Positions 1 to 10,689 of a stretch of DNA of 19,267 nucleotides are shown one piece after another. How positions within the stretch are numbered: the stretch's first letter is position 1; each line of letters opens with the position of its first letter. The translations under genes and the position numbers were made by a program. Under the pieces are notes generated by a model. It was given only the letters and a program-made list of their open reading frames with translations. It was not told where the DNA came from and did not search any database. Source of the DNA: Liolophura sinensis (lineage: Eukaryota; Mollusca; Polyplacophora; Chitonida; Chitonidae); assembly GCF_032854445.1 (NCBI RefSeq), contig NW_027018516.1, forward strand, positions 1-19,267, written 5' to 3'.

Positions 1-3000
1 ATCTTTAGACATGTTGTAAACATTCTGGGACAGAATCAGAATAATTTACATAGGGAGAAATAATTTGGGTAAGACTATCGAGCATGATATAGATGTATTC
101 AGATCTCCGGGTTTATCTGGAGTGTTTTGCTACCAGAGCTGGCTTGAATACTGATGTGACCTGGCTCCACTCAGCCCCCCACACATGTACATGTACAATG
201 TAGCTATAAATATTTAACCTGACCCTGTAAACCTGGCCAATGTCCATTTGGGTTTAATGTCTAAGGACAAATCCATCAAGTGCCATTGATTTTACGCTGA
301 AGCTCTATAATGTGGATGGCGGGCCTGTGCGGAATGATCAACTCAAGTATGGCTCCCATTGCCCTGGAGTCTGTTCGTTGGGAGAGACCAGGAATATGCT
401 GAAAAACCAGCTAGGATGTAAATTTATCTCTGATCAGAATTCAGGATTAGATATATTCCTTTAGTAACTCACAAATATTAAAGCAGGCATGTGAACTTTG
501 GAATGATTTTAGCTTGTGCATACCTGGAAGCTGTTTAAAATCATTTTTTTTTTTCATAAATAAGGCCATCATTAAAAATATATTTGTTGCTGGTAATCCA
601 ACTGACAGCCCAAAAATGGGCCCTAGTCTACAGTTTTTATTTAGCTATAGATGGATTTTTAAATACTCTTTTTCTTGCGGTATCATTTTCTTCAAAACGC
701 TCCCTTTTTCATTAGCCAGAGTTAAGAACAAATTTTACTTCAGACCTACCCTATTTTTATTATGTACTATTGGTGAGAATCGCCAGAGGCCCATTATAAT
801 GAAAAAATGTGAAGAAATTGCCGGAAGTAGTTTCACCCAAGGATGACGTGTCCTTGAACTTAATGAAATAGTGCGCGTGTTGTGATCAAATTTTAGAAAT
901 TTCCTTTCGTGAGGTTTTCTTCATTGTCTGTTGGGATTTATATATTATGATTATGCACCGAAAAAAAAAGTTAGTTATGTTTGGAGTCGTGCTTTCATTT
1001 ATTTTTTCGTTTAGTTTCGTGTCACGAAAGGTTATCGATTGCGCTTGCGCTATTTTGAGGATAGAGACAGTAAATGCGATAGACCAGTCGATACCTTGAT
1101 TGCCTGTGATAGTGTATGTAGCAAAAAGATATACACGGTATAAGGTAGCCTACATTCATGTATTTAAAACCTCCTTATAATATGTAGGCCTACCTTACCG
1201 CAATTGAGCGCTTTGTTAGTCACCAAAATGGTAAAAATAAAGAATAAATAAATGGGCTTAAAAATTTAGATACCTTTCTAAAATTAAAACAGAGCATACT
1301 GAATACACATGACGATTTGTGTGTACACCTAAATCCCTGAAAGCTAATTAGTAGGTGCAAGATTTGAAGCAAACAGTCCTGTCCAAATCGAAAGTAGATC
1401 TCCAAAGGGGTTTACATGCGCTACGCTCTCCACAATGTGTTAGTTTTCAGAAACTGAAGGTTACTGCAAAGGCTTATGTACCACCTCCTGTACACATGGA
1501 GAATGACTACTGTGATATTTGTATTAGTGACATTCTCTAGTGTTTGCTATGGAGAAGATGTAGCAAGGGCTAAAAAATAGTCATTTTGGTTACTGTACAG
1601 CAGGTTGTGCTACTGTCCAGTTTCCAACGTGTACATGTATCAGTGATTTCTGACGAGAGAAGCTAATGCCATGAAATACAACGATCACGAAAACAGCAAC
1701 ACTTCAGATTTATACTACAGTGTACACACAGCCAATAAAAAAAATAGCAAATTGTCTTCTAATGTAGGCCTACATTTGGATTTAGCATAACAAGCATATC
1801 GTGTTTTGATCCCAAAACAGCAGTTGTTCGTGAATACAGAAATGATTTGACAGGTGAAAAAAAATTCCTCTTGATGAAGAGCTGAAATAATTAATTTATT
1901 CTAAAATGTTACAAGAAGTCGTAATTCTAGGAAATCGACATGTACATACACATACTTGTAGTCCTACATGTATATGTATCTACAAGAACCTCTGCACAGG
2001 TAGGTCTTTGGATACAATCCTTAAAAGATAAAAAAAAAAAAAAATGGTTGACAAATTATACATGTACTTTATGTGTACTTGCTATATTTGTACTGTTGAC
2101 ATATAACTATACAATGTAAGGACCAAAACATGTATTATAGTATGTGGCCTTGATCTGTTACCACATACAGCAGTGGTACAAATAGTCAAGATTTTCTTGC
2201 TAACCAAATTTTTACAGTATATCATAATACGATGTTCTGGTCCAATGCATTCTCTTTTAAATCATGTCTTAACGAGGTTGGGCCAGGTCCTCCATTACAG
2301 ACAGAATAACAGATGGGCCTCTTGTGGGTGGAGAAGACCAATGAACTGCACTAGAAGATGATTGGTCATTAGTTACAAGAAAAACAAAAATAGAAGAAGA
2401 GCAATAGACCCATTTCACAGGCCTTGGGTTTAGTTTGTAATAGGGTCAAGAATTTTTTAAGTTTACCATACTCCACATTACACATGTTCATGTAATATGA
2501 TCAGCAGATGGGCTTTGTCTTTTTAATAAGAAAAGGTTTTGAAAATACATTCCAAGAAGGTTTTGGAATATGTATTTAAAAGATTTGCCATATCAGACCT
2601 CATACACTTAGAAGTTGTCCATGGTAGCTCATTACAGCCAATCCTAAAGTTTAATACTACTTGTAGATTGTAATTTGGGATGATAAATCGAGTTTTCCCC
2701 CCATGTGTCAATACTTAACCGTGTGTCACAAAATACTCCAGTTTTCATTGGATAGCAACCATGATGTGGGGGCTACATATCCTGTAGCTGATGCTACATG
2801 TGCTTGCTGACTAGGTTATCTCCCTAGGGGTTTTACCTGTATATCGGCGCTGAATTAATGGGTGTTTTGCAGGATAAAGTTGTTACACTGTTGCTCAGTG
2901 ACAGGATTTATGCAATCTGTAACCATCATATCCTCATATGAGGGCTATTGACAACGTATATTTCCATATCCCGTCACTGAGTAATTGTGTACATGTAACT

Positions 3001-3893
3001 AAATAATAGAGCTCACTTTTGATTAGGATTCATTTTGTAAAACTTAATTTACCTTGTCTGCATTAGCATATTGTAAGTGTTTTGGTGTGTATTTATTGCC
3101 TCCATGTGATTTGGCAGAATATACATGTTCTGTAATTCAATCTTTTCACATGTTTGCAAGGTTTATTCAAGCATATTCTAAAGGTATTATTTTGTGTATT
3201 CTGATTAAATTATACTTTGTGTAAAACCCTCAATTTGGTCACTCCAACCAATATAGTGTTGTCTCAAAAATCAAAATTAAAAATGTGCATAGAATGCACT
3301 GAAAGTTGCTCTTTTATATGCAGAAAAGGTTGAGGAATTAGGGTAGATGTTTGCAAATTTGGTCAGTCAGGAAATCTATGTTTTGCTTTTCCAGTATTTG
3401 GTATGTGCAGAGCAACAATGAATACATGTAGCTGTTCCCAGTGGAATTGTCTGCATATTAAGAGCTGTTGATAGAATTCCTTGTAAGATTGTAATTTGAC
3501 TCGTCACAGATTTAAATGTGCTTTAATTTCTTGTATACAGTACATGCACCGTATAATTCTGCAACGTTTTCAACAATAACTGCAACCAATATTTTGAAAC
3601 AAGACTGATAGAACGGTGGAGTTTTAGAGAAGTAATCTGCACAGTTTTATGAAGCTTACATCTTTATCAACGAAAATCATTTTTGGTGTCATTTTCATAA
3701 TACTTTTATGCATAAATTTCACTGAGAAAGGTGCCTTGGTGGTTGTAAAGGTTTAAGATTTACAGTATGTATATTGGTAGGATGTACTCGAAGTGTACTG
3801 AGAATCTACCTGAAGTGTACTGAGAATCTAATTGAAGTGTACTGAGAATCTAATTGCCATTACATCTTGTTCTTAATGTTTTGTGTTTTGCAG
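1..3893. other. Non-coding flank, probably intron of the FAM117-like gene
   Basis: No open frame here has both plausible splice sites and recognisable protein similarity; the open frames present are short and of low complexity. The first exon recognised downstream (3894) begins in phase 0 with an acceptor, so coding sequence must lie upstream. I did not find the conserved N-terminal exons of the FAM117 family here, so they are probably left of the window and this stretch is probably intronic. It holds scattered TACATGTA palindromes, two GTAGGCCTAC palindromes (1184, 1764), A and T homopolymers and a 22-bp triplication at its right end. Confidence 0.5.
3790..3855 (+). repeat. 22-bp tandem repeat, three copies
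   Basis: Three head-to-tail copies of a 22-bp unit beginning GAAGTGTACTGAGAATCTA start at 3790, 3812 and 3834. Copies 2 and 3 are identical and copy 1 differs only in its last few bases. The array ends 38 bp before the 3' splice site at 3893/3894, which is where a branch point would be expected. Confidence 0.95.
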
Positions 3894-3941
3894 GAAATAG
3901 AAAACTTAACTATCTCAAGTGGGGAAGAGCCAGATGAAAAG
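3894..3941 (+). CDS. FAM117: FAM117-like exon, 48 bp
   Basis: Sixteen codons in phase 0 at both ends, reading EIENLTISSGEEPDEK. The acceptor is TTTGTGTTTTGCAG and the donor is AAG|GTAAGG, close to consensus. Very acidic. The reading frame is set by perfect continuity with the next exon. Confidence 0.72.
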
Positions 3942-6284
3942 GTAAGGAGGCTTAAGCTGACCCCTTGTGGGCACAGCTGGCATAACACCAGTTATTCTCT
4001 CAGCTATCACTACATGTAATTGACCTCTTGTGCAGAGGTCATGAAAAATTGGCAGATCAGAAACTGCTTGCTCTTGTTCATTTATATACTAATACATATG
4101 TGCTCAGTAATACCATCAGACAAGGTGTATAATAGTGATGAAGGAAAAAGCTGCCACACCTCCTCCTTGTGCCCCTCCACCCCCACAAAAAAGTCCTATA
4201 AAAAAGAATGCTGTCCAATTGATATTTTCTTTTTATTTGAATATTGAGAACCATGAGTTTTTATTGTATTTTGGTTTTGTAGCCAAAATAAGCTTCAGAA
4301 CCTAACCAGTATTATTGCATGGCCATATACAGCTTTTTTTATTTGGGGACACTTTTATTAGTCTAATTTTAGTTAACATATTTTTTTTGGTATTAAGAAA
4401 CTTGAACATAATGCCTTACATATATACACCAACTTATATTGTCAAGATTATATGGAAGTCTTTGTACAGTCGCTACACATGGTCATAGGTAATTTTTTTT
4501 TTTTTTTCAGATATATGAAGTAGGATTTATCAGACAATATTCATTGCACTTTAGGCTTTTTAGAGGGTGTTGTAATTTGGGTGCCTGCGTAGGGTACTGG
4601 TATCAAAACGTTTTTATATTTCACCCATTATTGTGTTATTTAGGAAATCCTATAGAAAAGGGTTAAGCATAGAAATAAATCAGTGGGAAAATGTCCAGTC
4701 AACCAAAGATATGACATCCGATTTATTTATTTTTTTTTTGGTATTGACTGAGTATTATTTCTGATTGCACTGGATTTCAATCAGTGTACATGTAGGAATT
4801 CCTTCATCATTAGGTAGTCTTGTAAATTTTGGAATGTTCTTCTTTCAGATATCAGACAATATTTTTCTTCAAGATGGCCGTCGTGCTCCAGGGCCAGATT
4901 TGTGTAGGGGAAGCAGCACGCGGAGTATAGACACCCAGACGCCCTCAGGCTATGTGGACGAGGGGGCGACCAGCAGCTCCGGCAGTCGCTCGCACTCTGT
5001 CAGCCCAGCTCTTCCCATCATGCCCTCGGGGCCCATGGATAACTCTCGTCCGTCCAGCGCCGGGGATTCTCTAGATGTTTGCACTACAGTCAAAGAGGCA
5101 GAAGCCAAAGTTGAAGAGAAGGGTGTGTGAAGATTCTTGTTTTTAACTGGTGTTAATTCAGAAATTTGATGTTTGAATTTGGTGTTAAGTTGTTAGAAAC
5201 AACTGAACACTCTGTGGTTGTTTTTTTTTCCCTGCAGTTTGTTGTGCATCTGAGAGAACACTGTTCTGCAAATTTATCTGTTTAGCTTTATCTGTTTGAT
5301 TTATATTTAAACCTGGATACTGTCTGATTTAAAGATATTCAAGTAGCCCTACCATACCATCAGAAAAACCTGAAATCTGCATTTTCATTTTGTTTTTATC
5401 GTTTAATGTGGCAGATTTTAAGTTTCAGTGCCAAAAGTTATATTCATGACATTTATTTGCCTATAAAGCAGTACTTTTGTGGGCCAAACTTAAGTTGACT
5501 AATTTAGTTTTCACGTTTTCAAAATCTGCCTATTCATTTGATTTTTAAATGTATTTTGACTATGTCTTTGTGTGACTTTTGACAGGTGGTGATAATGAAG
5601 TGTCCCCGGAGTCCCCAGACGTCAGCTTACAGTCTAAGGCAGCTAGTCCCATGCCCAATAAGTCCTGTTCTTTTGTCCGCGAACCTCCAGACGGATGTGA
5701 ACGGGTCAAGGCCATTGACGAAAAAGAGTAAGAACGAAAACTGGCGAGATGGTGCTTATCTGCATAAGTGAATTTGTTTGAAAATCACTTGTCTTCAATG
5801 GTTTGTTGGTCTGTGTGCCACATGTGGGAAAGTTAATCAACTACTTGCCAAAGGCTGGTGGGTTAACCCAGTCTTTGGGTTCCTCCACTGACTGCCATCT
5901 TGTATAAAGTGAAACTCTTTTGAATATGTCCTTCATCAAAGAAATCAAATAAATCAGTTTGTATACCAGACTTCTATTATAGCCATGTTAAATGTTCTTC
6001 GCATCGAACCATAATGAAATGATGAAATCCTCACTTTATTGAAACCTCAGCCTGATGTGTTTTATTCTTTTTATAGGAGACCTCGTATCAAAGAACCGCT
6101 GTTTCGGCCGGTGAAGCCAAATGAGTTCGTTTTACGTCCAAGTGCTGGATCAGCTTTTAGTCCGGCATCATTGAAGGAAACCTACAGTTCAATAATGAGC
6201 ATACCGGGTCACGCTGGTCACCTAGCAGTAAAGAGCCCAGTTCTTCAGTCTACTGCTCCGCAAACCAGCATTGAGAGTCAGTGA
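3894..6284 (+). CDS. FAM117: FAM117/GLCCI1-family protein, C-terminal 223 residues in four exons
   Basis: Joined exons are 3894-3941, 4849-5122, 5586-5727 and 6077-6284 (672 bp: 223 codons plus TGA). All junctions are GT-AG and the phases agree (0, 1, 2). Seen: an acidic start EIENLTIS; a Ser/Pro-rich middle with a TQT motif; then SFVREPPDGCERVKAIDE and PVKPNEFVLRPSAGSAFSP. The last two blocks resemble the conserved C-terminal half of the FAM117A/FAM117B/GLCCI1 family as I recall it; no search was run. No enzyme domain, membrane segment or signal peptide is visible, and most of the product looks disordered. Vertebrate members are about 450-590 residues, so the N-terminal half should be encoded upstream of the window. 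Biochemical function is poorly known: GLCCI1 is glucocorticoid-induced, and an interaction with dynein light chain LC8 has been reported. Which vertebrate paralogue it matches cannot be told. Confidence 0.75.
3942..4848 (+). other. Intron of FAM117-like gene (907 bp)
   Basis: GTAAGG to TTCTTTCAG, phase 0. AT-rich with several T runs. An open frame at 4020-4247 has no recognisable product and no splice support. A 7-bp inverted repeat (ATTTTGG/CCAAAAT) lies near 4270. Nothing else supported. Confidence 0.7.
4849..5122 (+). CDS. FAM117: FAM117-like exon, Ser/Pro-rich with TQT motif
   Basis: 274 bp, entering in phase 0 and leaving in phase 1 through donor G|GTGTGTG. It is clearly more GC-rich than the surrounding introns. 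It begins ISDNIFLQDGRRAPGPDL, then carries RSIDTQTPSG, then a long Ser/Pro/Gly stretch, and ends in an acidic/Lys run EAEAKVEEKG. The composition suggests a disordered linker with many possible phosphosites such as HSVSP. The TQT peptide is a candidate short linear motif. Confidence 0.72.
4924..4944 (+). other. Candidate LC8 (dynein light chain) binding motif, SIDTQTP
   Basis: Codons for S-I-D-T-Q-T-P within the disordered exon. LC8 proteins bind extended peptides anchored on TQT, usually with a small or acidic residue just before it and often a Lys or Arg three before the Gln. Here the TQT anchor and preceding Asp are present, but the basic residue at -3 is Ile and the nearest Arg is at -5. 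The disordered context favours a working motif; binding is inferred. Confidence 0.45.
5123..5585 (+). other. Intron of FAM117-like gene (463 bp)
   Basis: Phase 1 intron from GTGTGTG to TGTGACTTTTGACAG. The donor is weaker than the other donors of this gene, and an alternative GT lies two bases further on, but only the site at 5123 gives the GGT codon in frame with the next exon. T-rich, no further features. Confidence 0.65.
5586..5727 (+). CDS. FAM117: FAM117-like exon with conserved FVREPPDGCERVK block
   Basis: 142 bp. Its first two bases complete a Gly codon and its last two (GA) begin a Glu codon finished in the next exon. It reads GDNEVSPESPDVSLQSKAAS, then MPNKSCSFVREPPDGCERV. This block is the clearest evidence for the family. 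The donor is GA|GTAAGAA. Confidence 0.75.
5728..6076 (+). other. Intron of FAM117-like gene (349 bp)
   Basis: Phase 2 intron, GTAAGAA to TTTTTATAG. It contains an AATAAA near 5948 that could serve as an intronic polyadenylation site, but nothing else supports such use. Confidence 0.7.
6077..6284 (+). CDS. FAM117: FAM117-like terminal coding exon with stop
   Basis: 208 bp completing the Glu codon and continuing RPRIKEPLFRPVKPNEFVL, then RPSAGSAFSPASLKETYSS, and ending with TSIESQ and TGA at 6282-6284. The PVKPN...GSAFSP segment is the second family signature. The last 35 or so residues are Ser/Pro/Gln-rich and unlike anything I recognise. Confidence 0.73.
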
Positions 6285-6759
6285 AGAGCATAGTGTCATT
6301 CCAGGCAGACTGCGTACACGTCATTGCCAGCCAGCAGGACTCCAGCCAACCCCCCACCACCCACTCCGTACCCTCAACTACAGTGTCCTTGTTATACAGA
6401 ACTTGCACACGCACCAGGTTGTACCATTCCTCCAGCAGGAACCCGCAGGCTGTAACTTTCATATTCATCTCATCTGCGTGTTGAATTATTTCTGAAACCT
6501 GGCACCCACCCTGTCACACCCGTATTGAAGAGTGTTTGCGAGCTTTGTTCGTGACCTGGGGCCGTATTGACAGTTCTTGAACTGAGAAGGACATGTACAC
6601 TGTCTTTTCATCTGTTTGTCTGTCTGCATACTACATGAACAGATCCATTCCTGACTTGGGTCTGGCATTTCAGCATTGTGCAAGCTTTGAGTTGAACTGT
6701 TAGTTTCAAAAACCTTTGCACACATTGGATCTGTACTTAGTGTAGGACTTAGTGTTGAT

Positions 6760-7205
6760 TTGCAATCATGCTGCATGACTGTGCACTTCAGCAAGCTCCT
6801 GGCTTACCAGCTAGACAAGCTTGTATGATTGCATTCATGTAAGCTCCTGTGACTTAAAGTGATATGAACAGCTTGTGTCATTGCTCTCAAGGAAGCCTCT
6901 GTGACTTACAAGCTAGACAATTTGAACAGCTTGTGTGATTGCTCTCAAACAAGCTCCTGTGACTTACCAGAAAGATAATTTGAACAGCTTGTGTGATTGC
7001 TCTCAGACAAACTCCCATGACTTGTAAGAAAGGTAATTTGAACATATTATGTAACTGATGTCAAGCAAACTGCAGTGAATGGCAAGCAAGCTCATGTGAA
7101 CAGCTTGTGGAACTGTGGCTAACTGCTCTCAAGCAATCTGTTGTTGAAATGCAAACAAGATCATTTGGATAGCTTGCATGACTGTGCTTTCTTAAGCAAT
7201 CTGTT
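6760..7205 (+). repeat. Degenerate 58-bp tandem repeat, about seven copies
   Basis: The motif GCTTGTGTGATTGCTCTCAA and its variants start at 6819, 6871, 6929, 6987, about 7045, 7103 and 7172. Spacing is 52, 58, 58, 58, 58 and 69 bp. The 6929 and 6987 copies are the best preserved, and the outer copies are strongly diverged, as in an old array. Most units contain AGCTTGT and ACAAGCT, which are reverse complements of each other. Confidence 0.85.
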
Positions 7206-8688
7206 TTTTATGGGCATTGTGATCATTTGTACTTACGACAGTGAGAGAACAACATCTGGATTGATGCTGCAGCTATCTTGGACGTATTATTGGTTGTGTG
7301 TGTGGAGAACCAGTGCTGTGGACCGGTGAAACATCACACATATTTGAATACAGACCTATACATGTGGCTATGCAAAGGGAAGCAACTCTGGTAACCCCTG
7401 ATAAGCCCCAAGTTCACAACTGAACAGTGCATGCCTTGTACCACAAGGTTTTCTTATCAATATTGGTTTTTCATCCATGTGTATTGTACATGTAGGGCAC
7501 ATGTTACCAGATTTACCTCCCTTTTTGTAAAGAGCTGGGGATGTTCAAAGGTGGACTAGGCCTGGTTACAGGTGCGTGACATTGCTAAATTCCATGTACA
7601 TGTTCAGAGAATCGTGTGTAGAATCAGTTCTGGTGGCCATCTCCCTAAGCTGTGTTGTACCTCCATGTAGGCCTACATAGTGCTGACCCCTGCCTGTACC
7701 TGGGTTTATTAAGTATCAGTTTTTATGCAAGGTCATATGTATATATCTGTCAGCTTTTCAGAATCCAGAGTCACAGTTGTTCAAAAATCATTTACTTTGT
7801 ATTTGGAGGAGACTGTTATTAAGATTTAAGCCTGGCTTGACTTTGCTACACTTTTGACTGACTGGCCTTGGCTATTCATCAGTGTATCAGCGGTTAAGCC
7901 CGGTATTATAATCTTGAATGAAATCCCATTGGGTTTGTATTAAGACAAGACTGTCATTTAAGCCATGTTTAAGTTTTAATACGCTTTTGATTGGTCGACC
8001 TCAGATTGCTGTGTTAGACTGGTTGGAGAGGGTTAATGTAGTATTTCAAACTCTGTCCTCTCACATACTTCTTAATGCCATACCCGGTGCATTACAACAA
8101 AGGGGATATTTGGACAATTGGCTGTTTAATAGCAAAGTGTACATTAGGTGGTCAGACCTTAGACAATGTGATCGACCATTCACTCAACAGTATCTACAGG
8201 AAGGTAGAATTTCCTGTTTTGATACTCTGGGCCGCTGTATGTGCAGTGTAGGTGTTGGAATATGACGACATGGCTGGGTTGGCTGTTTGGGGTGGAAATT
8301 ATGGTTTTAAACAGTACTGTAAGACCTGTATTCCTGCATGCTGCATTTACCTGTACCTGTACATGGATCAGATTCAAGTTTGTGACGTTGCATAGAGGCG
8401 TTCATTGTGTGCATGTTTGCTAACAATATGTTTGTACAGCATTGTCCAGTGCTACTTTGCTTTGTACAGAGCAAACCTGCATGTGCATGTAGTGTTACAG
8501 AATCACCTACTACATTTTACCACACCCCCTTCCCTGTCATGTGACAGTCCACGCCCATTATCTTCTATTGACATCTTACTGCCCAACATGCCTAAAACTG
8601 TCACCACTGATTTGTTACCCTTGTGTACATGTATGTACTTCTACTGTCTCATAATTTCAGGTAAATTTATTTGTTGCCCAACCTTTTG

Positions 8689-8695
<7 letters not shown>

Positions 8696-8768
<73 letters not shown>
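8696..8768. repeat. Compound microsatellite (CA)n then (TA)n
   Basis: About 25 CA repeats run directly into about 11 TA repeats, with a short TATATA lead-in on the left. The CA/TG and TA runs translate into artefactual Thr-His or Cys-Val open frames on both strands, which are not genes. Confidence 0.97.
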
Positions 8769-10683
8769 AATGTACCTGTTTGAAGCCCTGTGTACAGTTT
8801 TGTTGCCCTTCCTCATTGTTACAAAGGCCCACACGAAATGTATTTTCTGTTTGTTTTTTTTTCCATATGTTAATATGAAATCTAGAAGTTACTAGTATAT
8901 CATTTTTTTTTTCTTTTTTGGCGTTGTAAGTTGTGTAAATCTGTATAGCTAAAGATGGGCAGACCTTCAACTGATGTGGCTCAGGTTGGGTATAATCTAC
9001 CTGTACAGTGTATGTAGTTATGGGTTGTCTCCCATTCTCTGCCTTAAAGACAAGTTTGTAGAACGCTAGAAAAGGAATAGCCTCTTATGAAGAGTGCATT
9101 TTTATATATGGTGTGTATCTCCACAAATCTTTGTGCATAACTCTATTTCATTGATTAATTTTGTACAATCGATTTTAGACTGTAAACTCAAGTCTGTAGC
9201 GTTTACTTCAATGTCATTTCGGAAAACACACATACATGCATGTACTCACTATTACAGACACAATCTGTGGGCATGTACATGTAGAGTTGAGAACAGGCCA
9301 GCATAACTTTTAGCTTTGCCAAGGCTTTTCGCCAATTAGGCTATATGATTTAGACTTTAAACCATGTCCATGTAGCCTGTATCTTTCGGGAGCATTATTT
9401 GAAGCTCATGTTTTGGTTCAGATTTTCTTTTCAGTTTCTTTTCCGACCCGTACACTGTCCACCCAGCCCACGCTAAGTACACTGCTTTAATAGTTTTTGT
9501 TTTTTGTGAATGAGTTAGCATGACTGTGATAGACTTTTTTTTTTTATAAACAGCTAGTCAACAATTTTAACATTTAACCATATCAACATGTAATCAAAAC
9601 TACCGTGCATTTCCACAAATCTCAGTATGCACTCTTCTGTATTGGAGCATTCATTTACCTTATTACACTAGTAATTTCTCATCATACTGTAGTCGGTTTT
9701 AAATTCAAACCTTTGCTGAATTTTAAAATACTGCTATAGATATTTGTTTATTTCAAATTCGAAAATTTAGCTTGTTAAATTTAGATTCTGTAGATGAATT
9801 CAACCAGAATTTTAGTTTTGCCTATTAGTTTTGAAGTTTAGTTGTATGTAAACTGAATTTTTGACTGGAACAGGTTTTGTTTGACACTCATTCACAGAAT
9901 TGTAAAGGGCTAGGTACTGTTTAATAGTGTGGAAAAAGTGAAGATTGGTAGGATACTGTATTCCATAGTTTCTTTTTGTTCCATGACAGGAAACGTGCAA
10001 CCACCTTTTCATTCATCCAATCATAGAGTCTAGGAAGAGGATGTTTGATGTCACTTTTAATCACATACAGCACAAGTAGCATTTTTATTTACAATTTCCT
10101 CAGTTCGCTTGGTTAATTCAATATTGTTTTCCCCTGCTCTGTTTTTGTGTCTTAATTAGGCATTCTGAGAAATAGATATTTTGTTATTGTTAAAAGCTTC
10201 TTTGTTGAGTCTTGGTAAACGCACAACACACTACCATACTGTTATTGTATAAGATGTTTAAGCACATATAATTTTACCCACACCTTTGATATGTCCCTAA
10301 ACAACCCTTACACTCTTCTACTCTATACTCTGCCATTTTGATGTTGTAATGTTTTGGCTGCCTCCCTCACTATGTTCTGCAGAAATCATTTTCACAAAAC
10401 TTTGCTCGCTACAAGAAGTCACCTGAAATTTTATCCACGGCAGAGTTCTGTTGATTGTAGAAAGGTACTTTGAGGTTTGTTTGAAAGATAAGATGATCCT
10501 ACTGTCTGATTTGTATGGCCGTTTTACGTGGACTTTATAAAGTTTGAGGGAGACTGCAGTCATTCCATTGATATGACATACGTATTGAGCTTGAATTTTT
10601 GGGGAAAAACCAGAAAATAAGAGTAAAAAAATGTGACTTTCCTTGAAAAAATCGAGATATTCTTGACTAACCTCAGTTAAATG

Positions 10684-10689
10684 AATAAA
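10684..10689 (+). promoter_or_regulatory. Possible proximal polyadenylation signal AATAAA
   Basis: First canonical AATAAA found downstream of the FAM117-like stop. There is no strong GU-rich element immediately after it, so it is a weaker candidate than the one at 13356. Confidence 0.25.

Noticed and set aside
514-846. 110-codon open frame on the + strand
   Set aside because: Phe/Lys-rich product from AT-rich DNA, no recognisable domain, no splice support and no continuation into the FAM117-like exons.
1355-1540. 61-codon open frame, considered as an upstream FAM117 exon
   Set aside because: No resemblance to the family and it ends in a stop, so it could not splice in as read.
6486-6794. 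102-codon minus-strand frame with several Cys residues
   Set aside because: Overlaps the repeat array and probable 3' UTR, with no domain pattern or promoter; Cys content comes from TGC/CA-rich DNA.
8405-8970. Open frames over the microsatellite on both strands
   Set aside because: Long only because CA/TG and TA repeats lack stops; translations are Thr-His, Cys-Val and Tyr-Ile runs.
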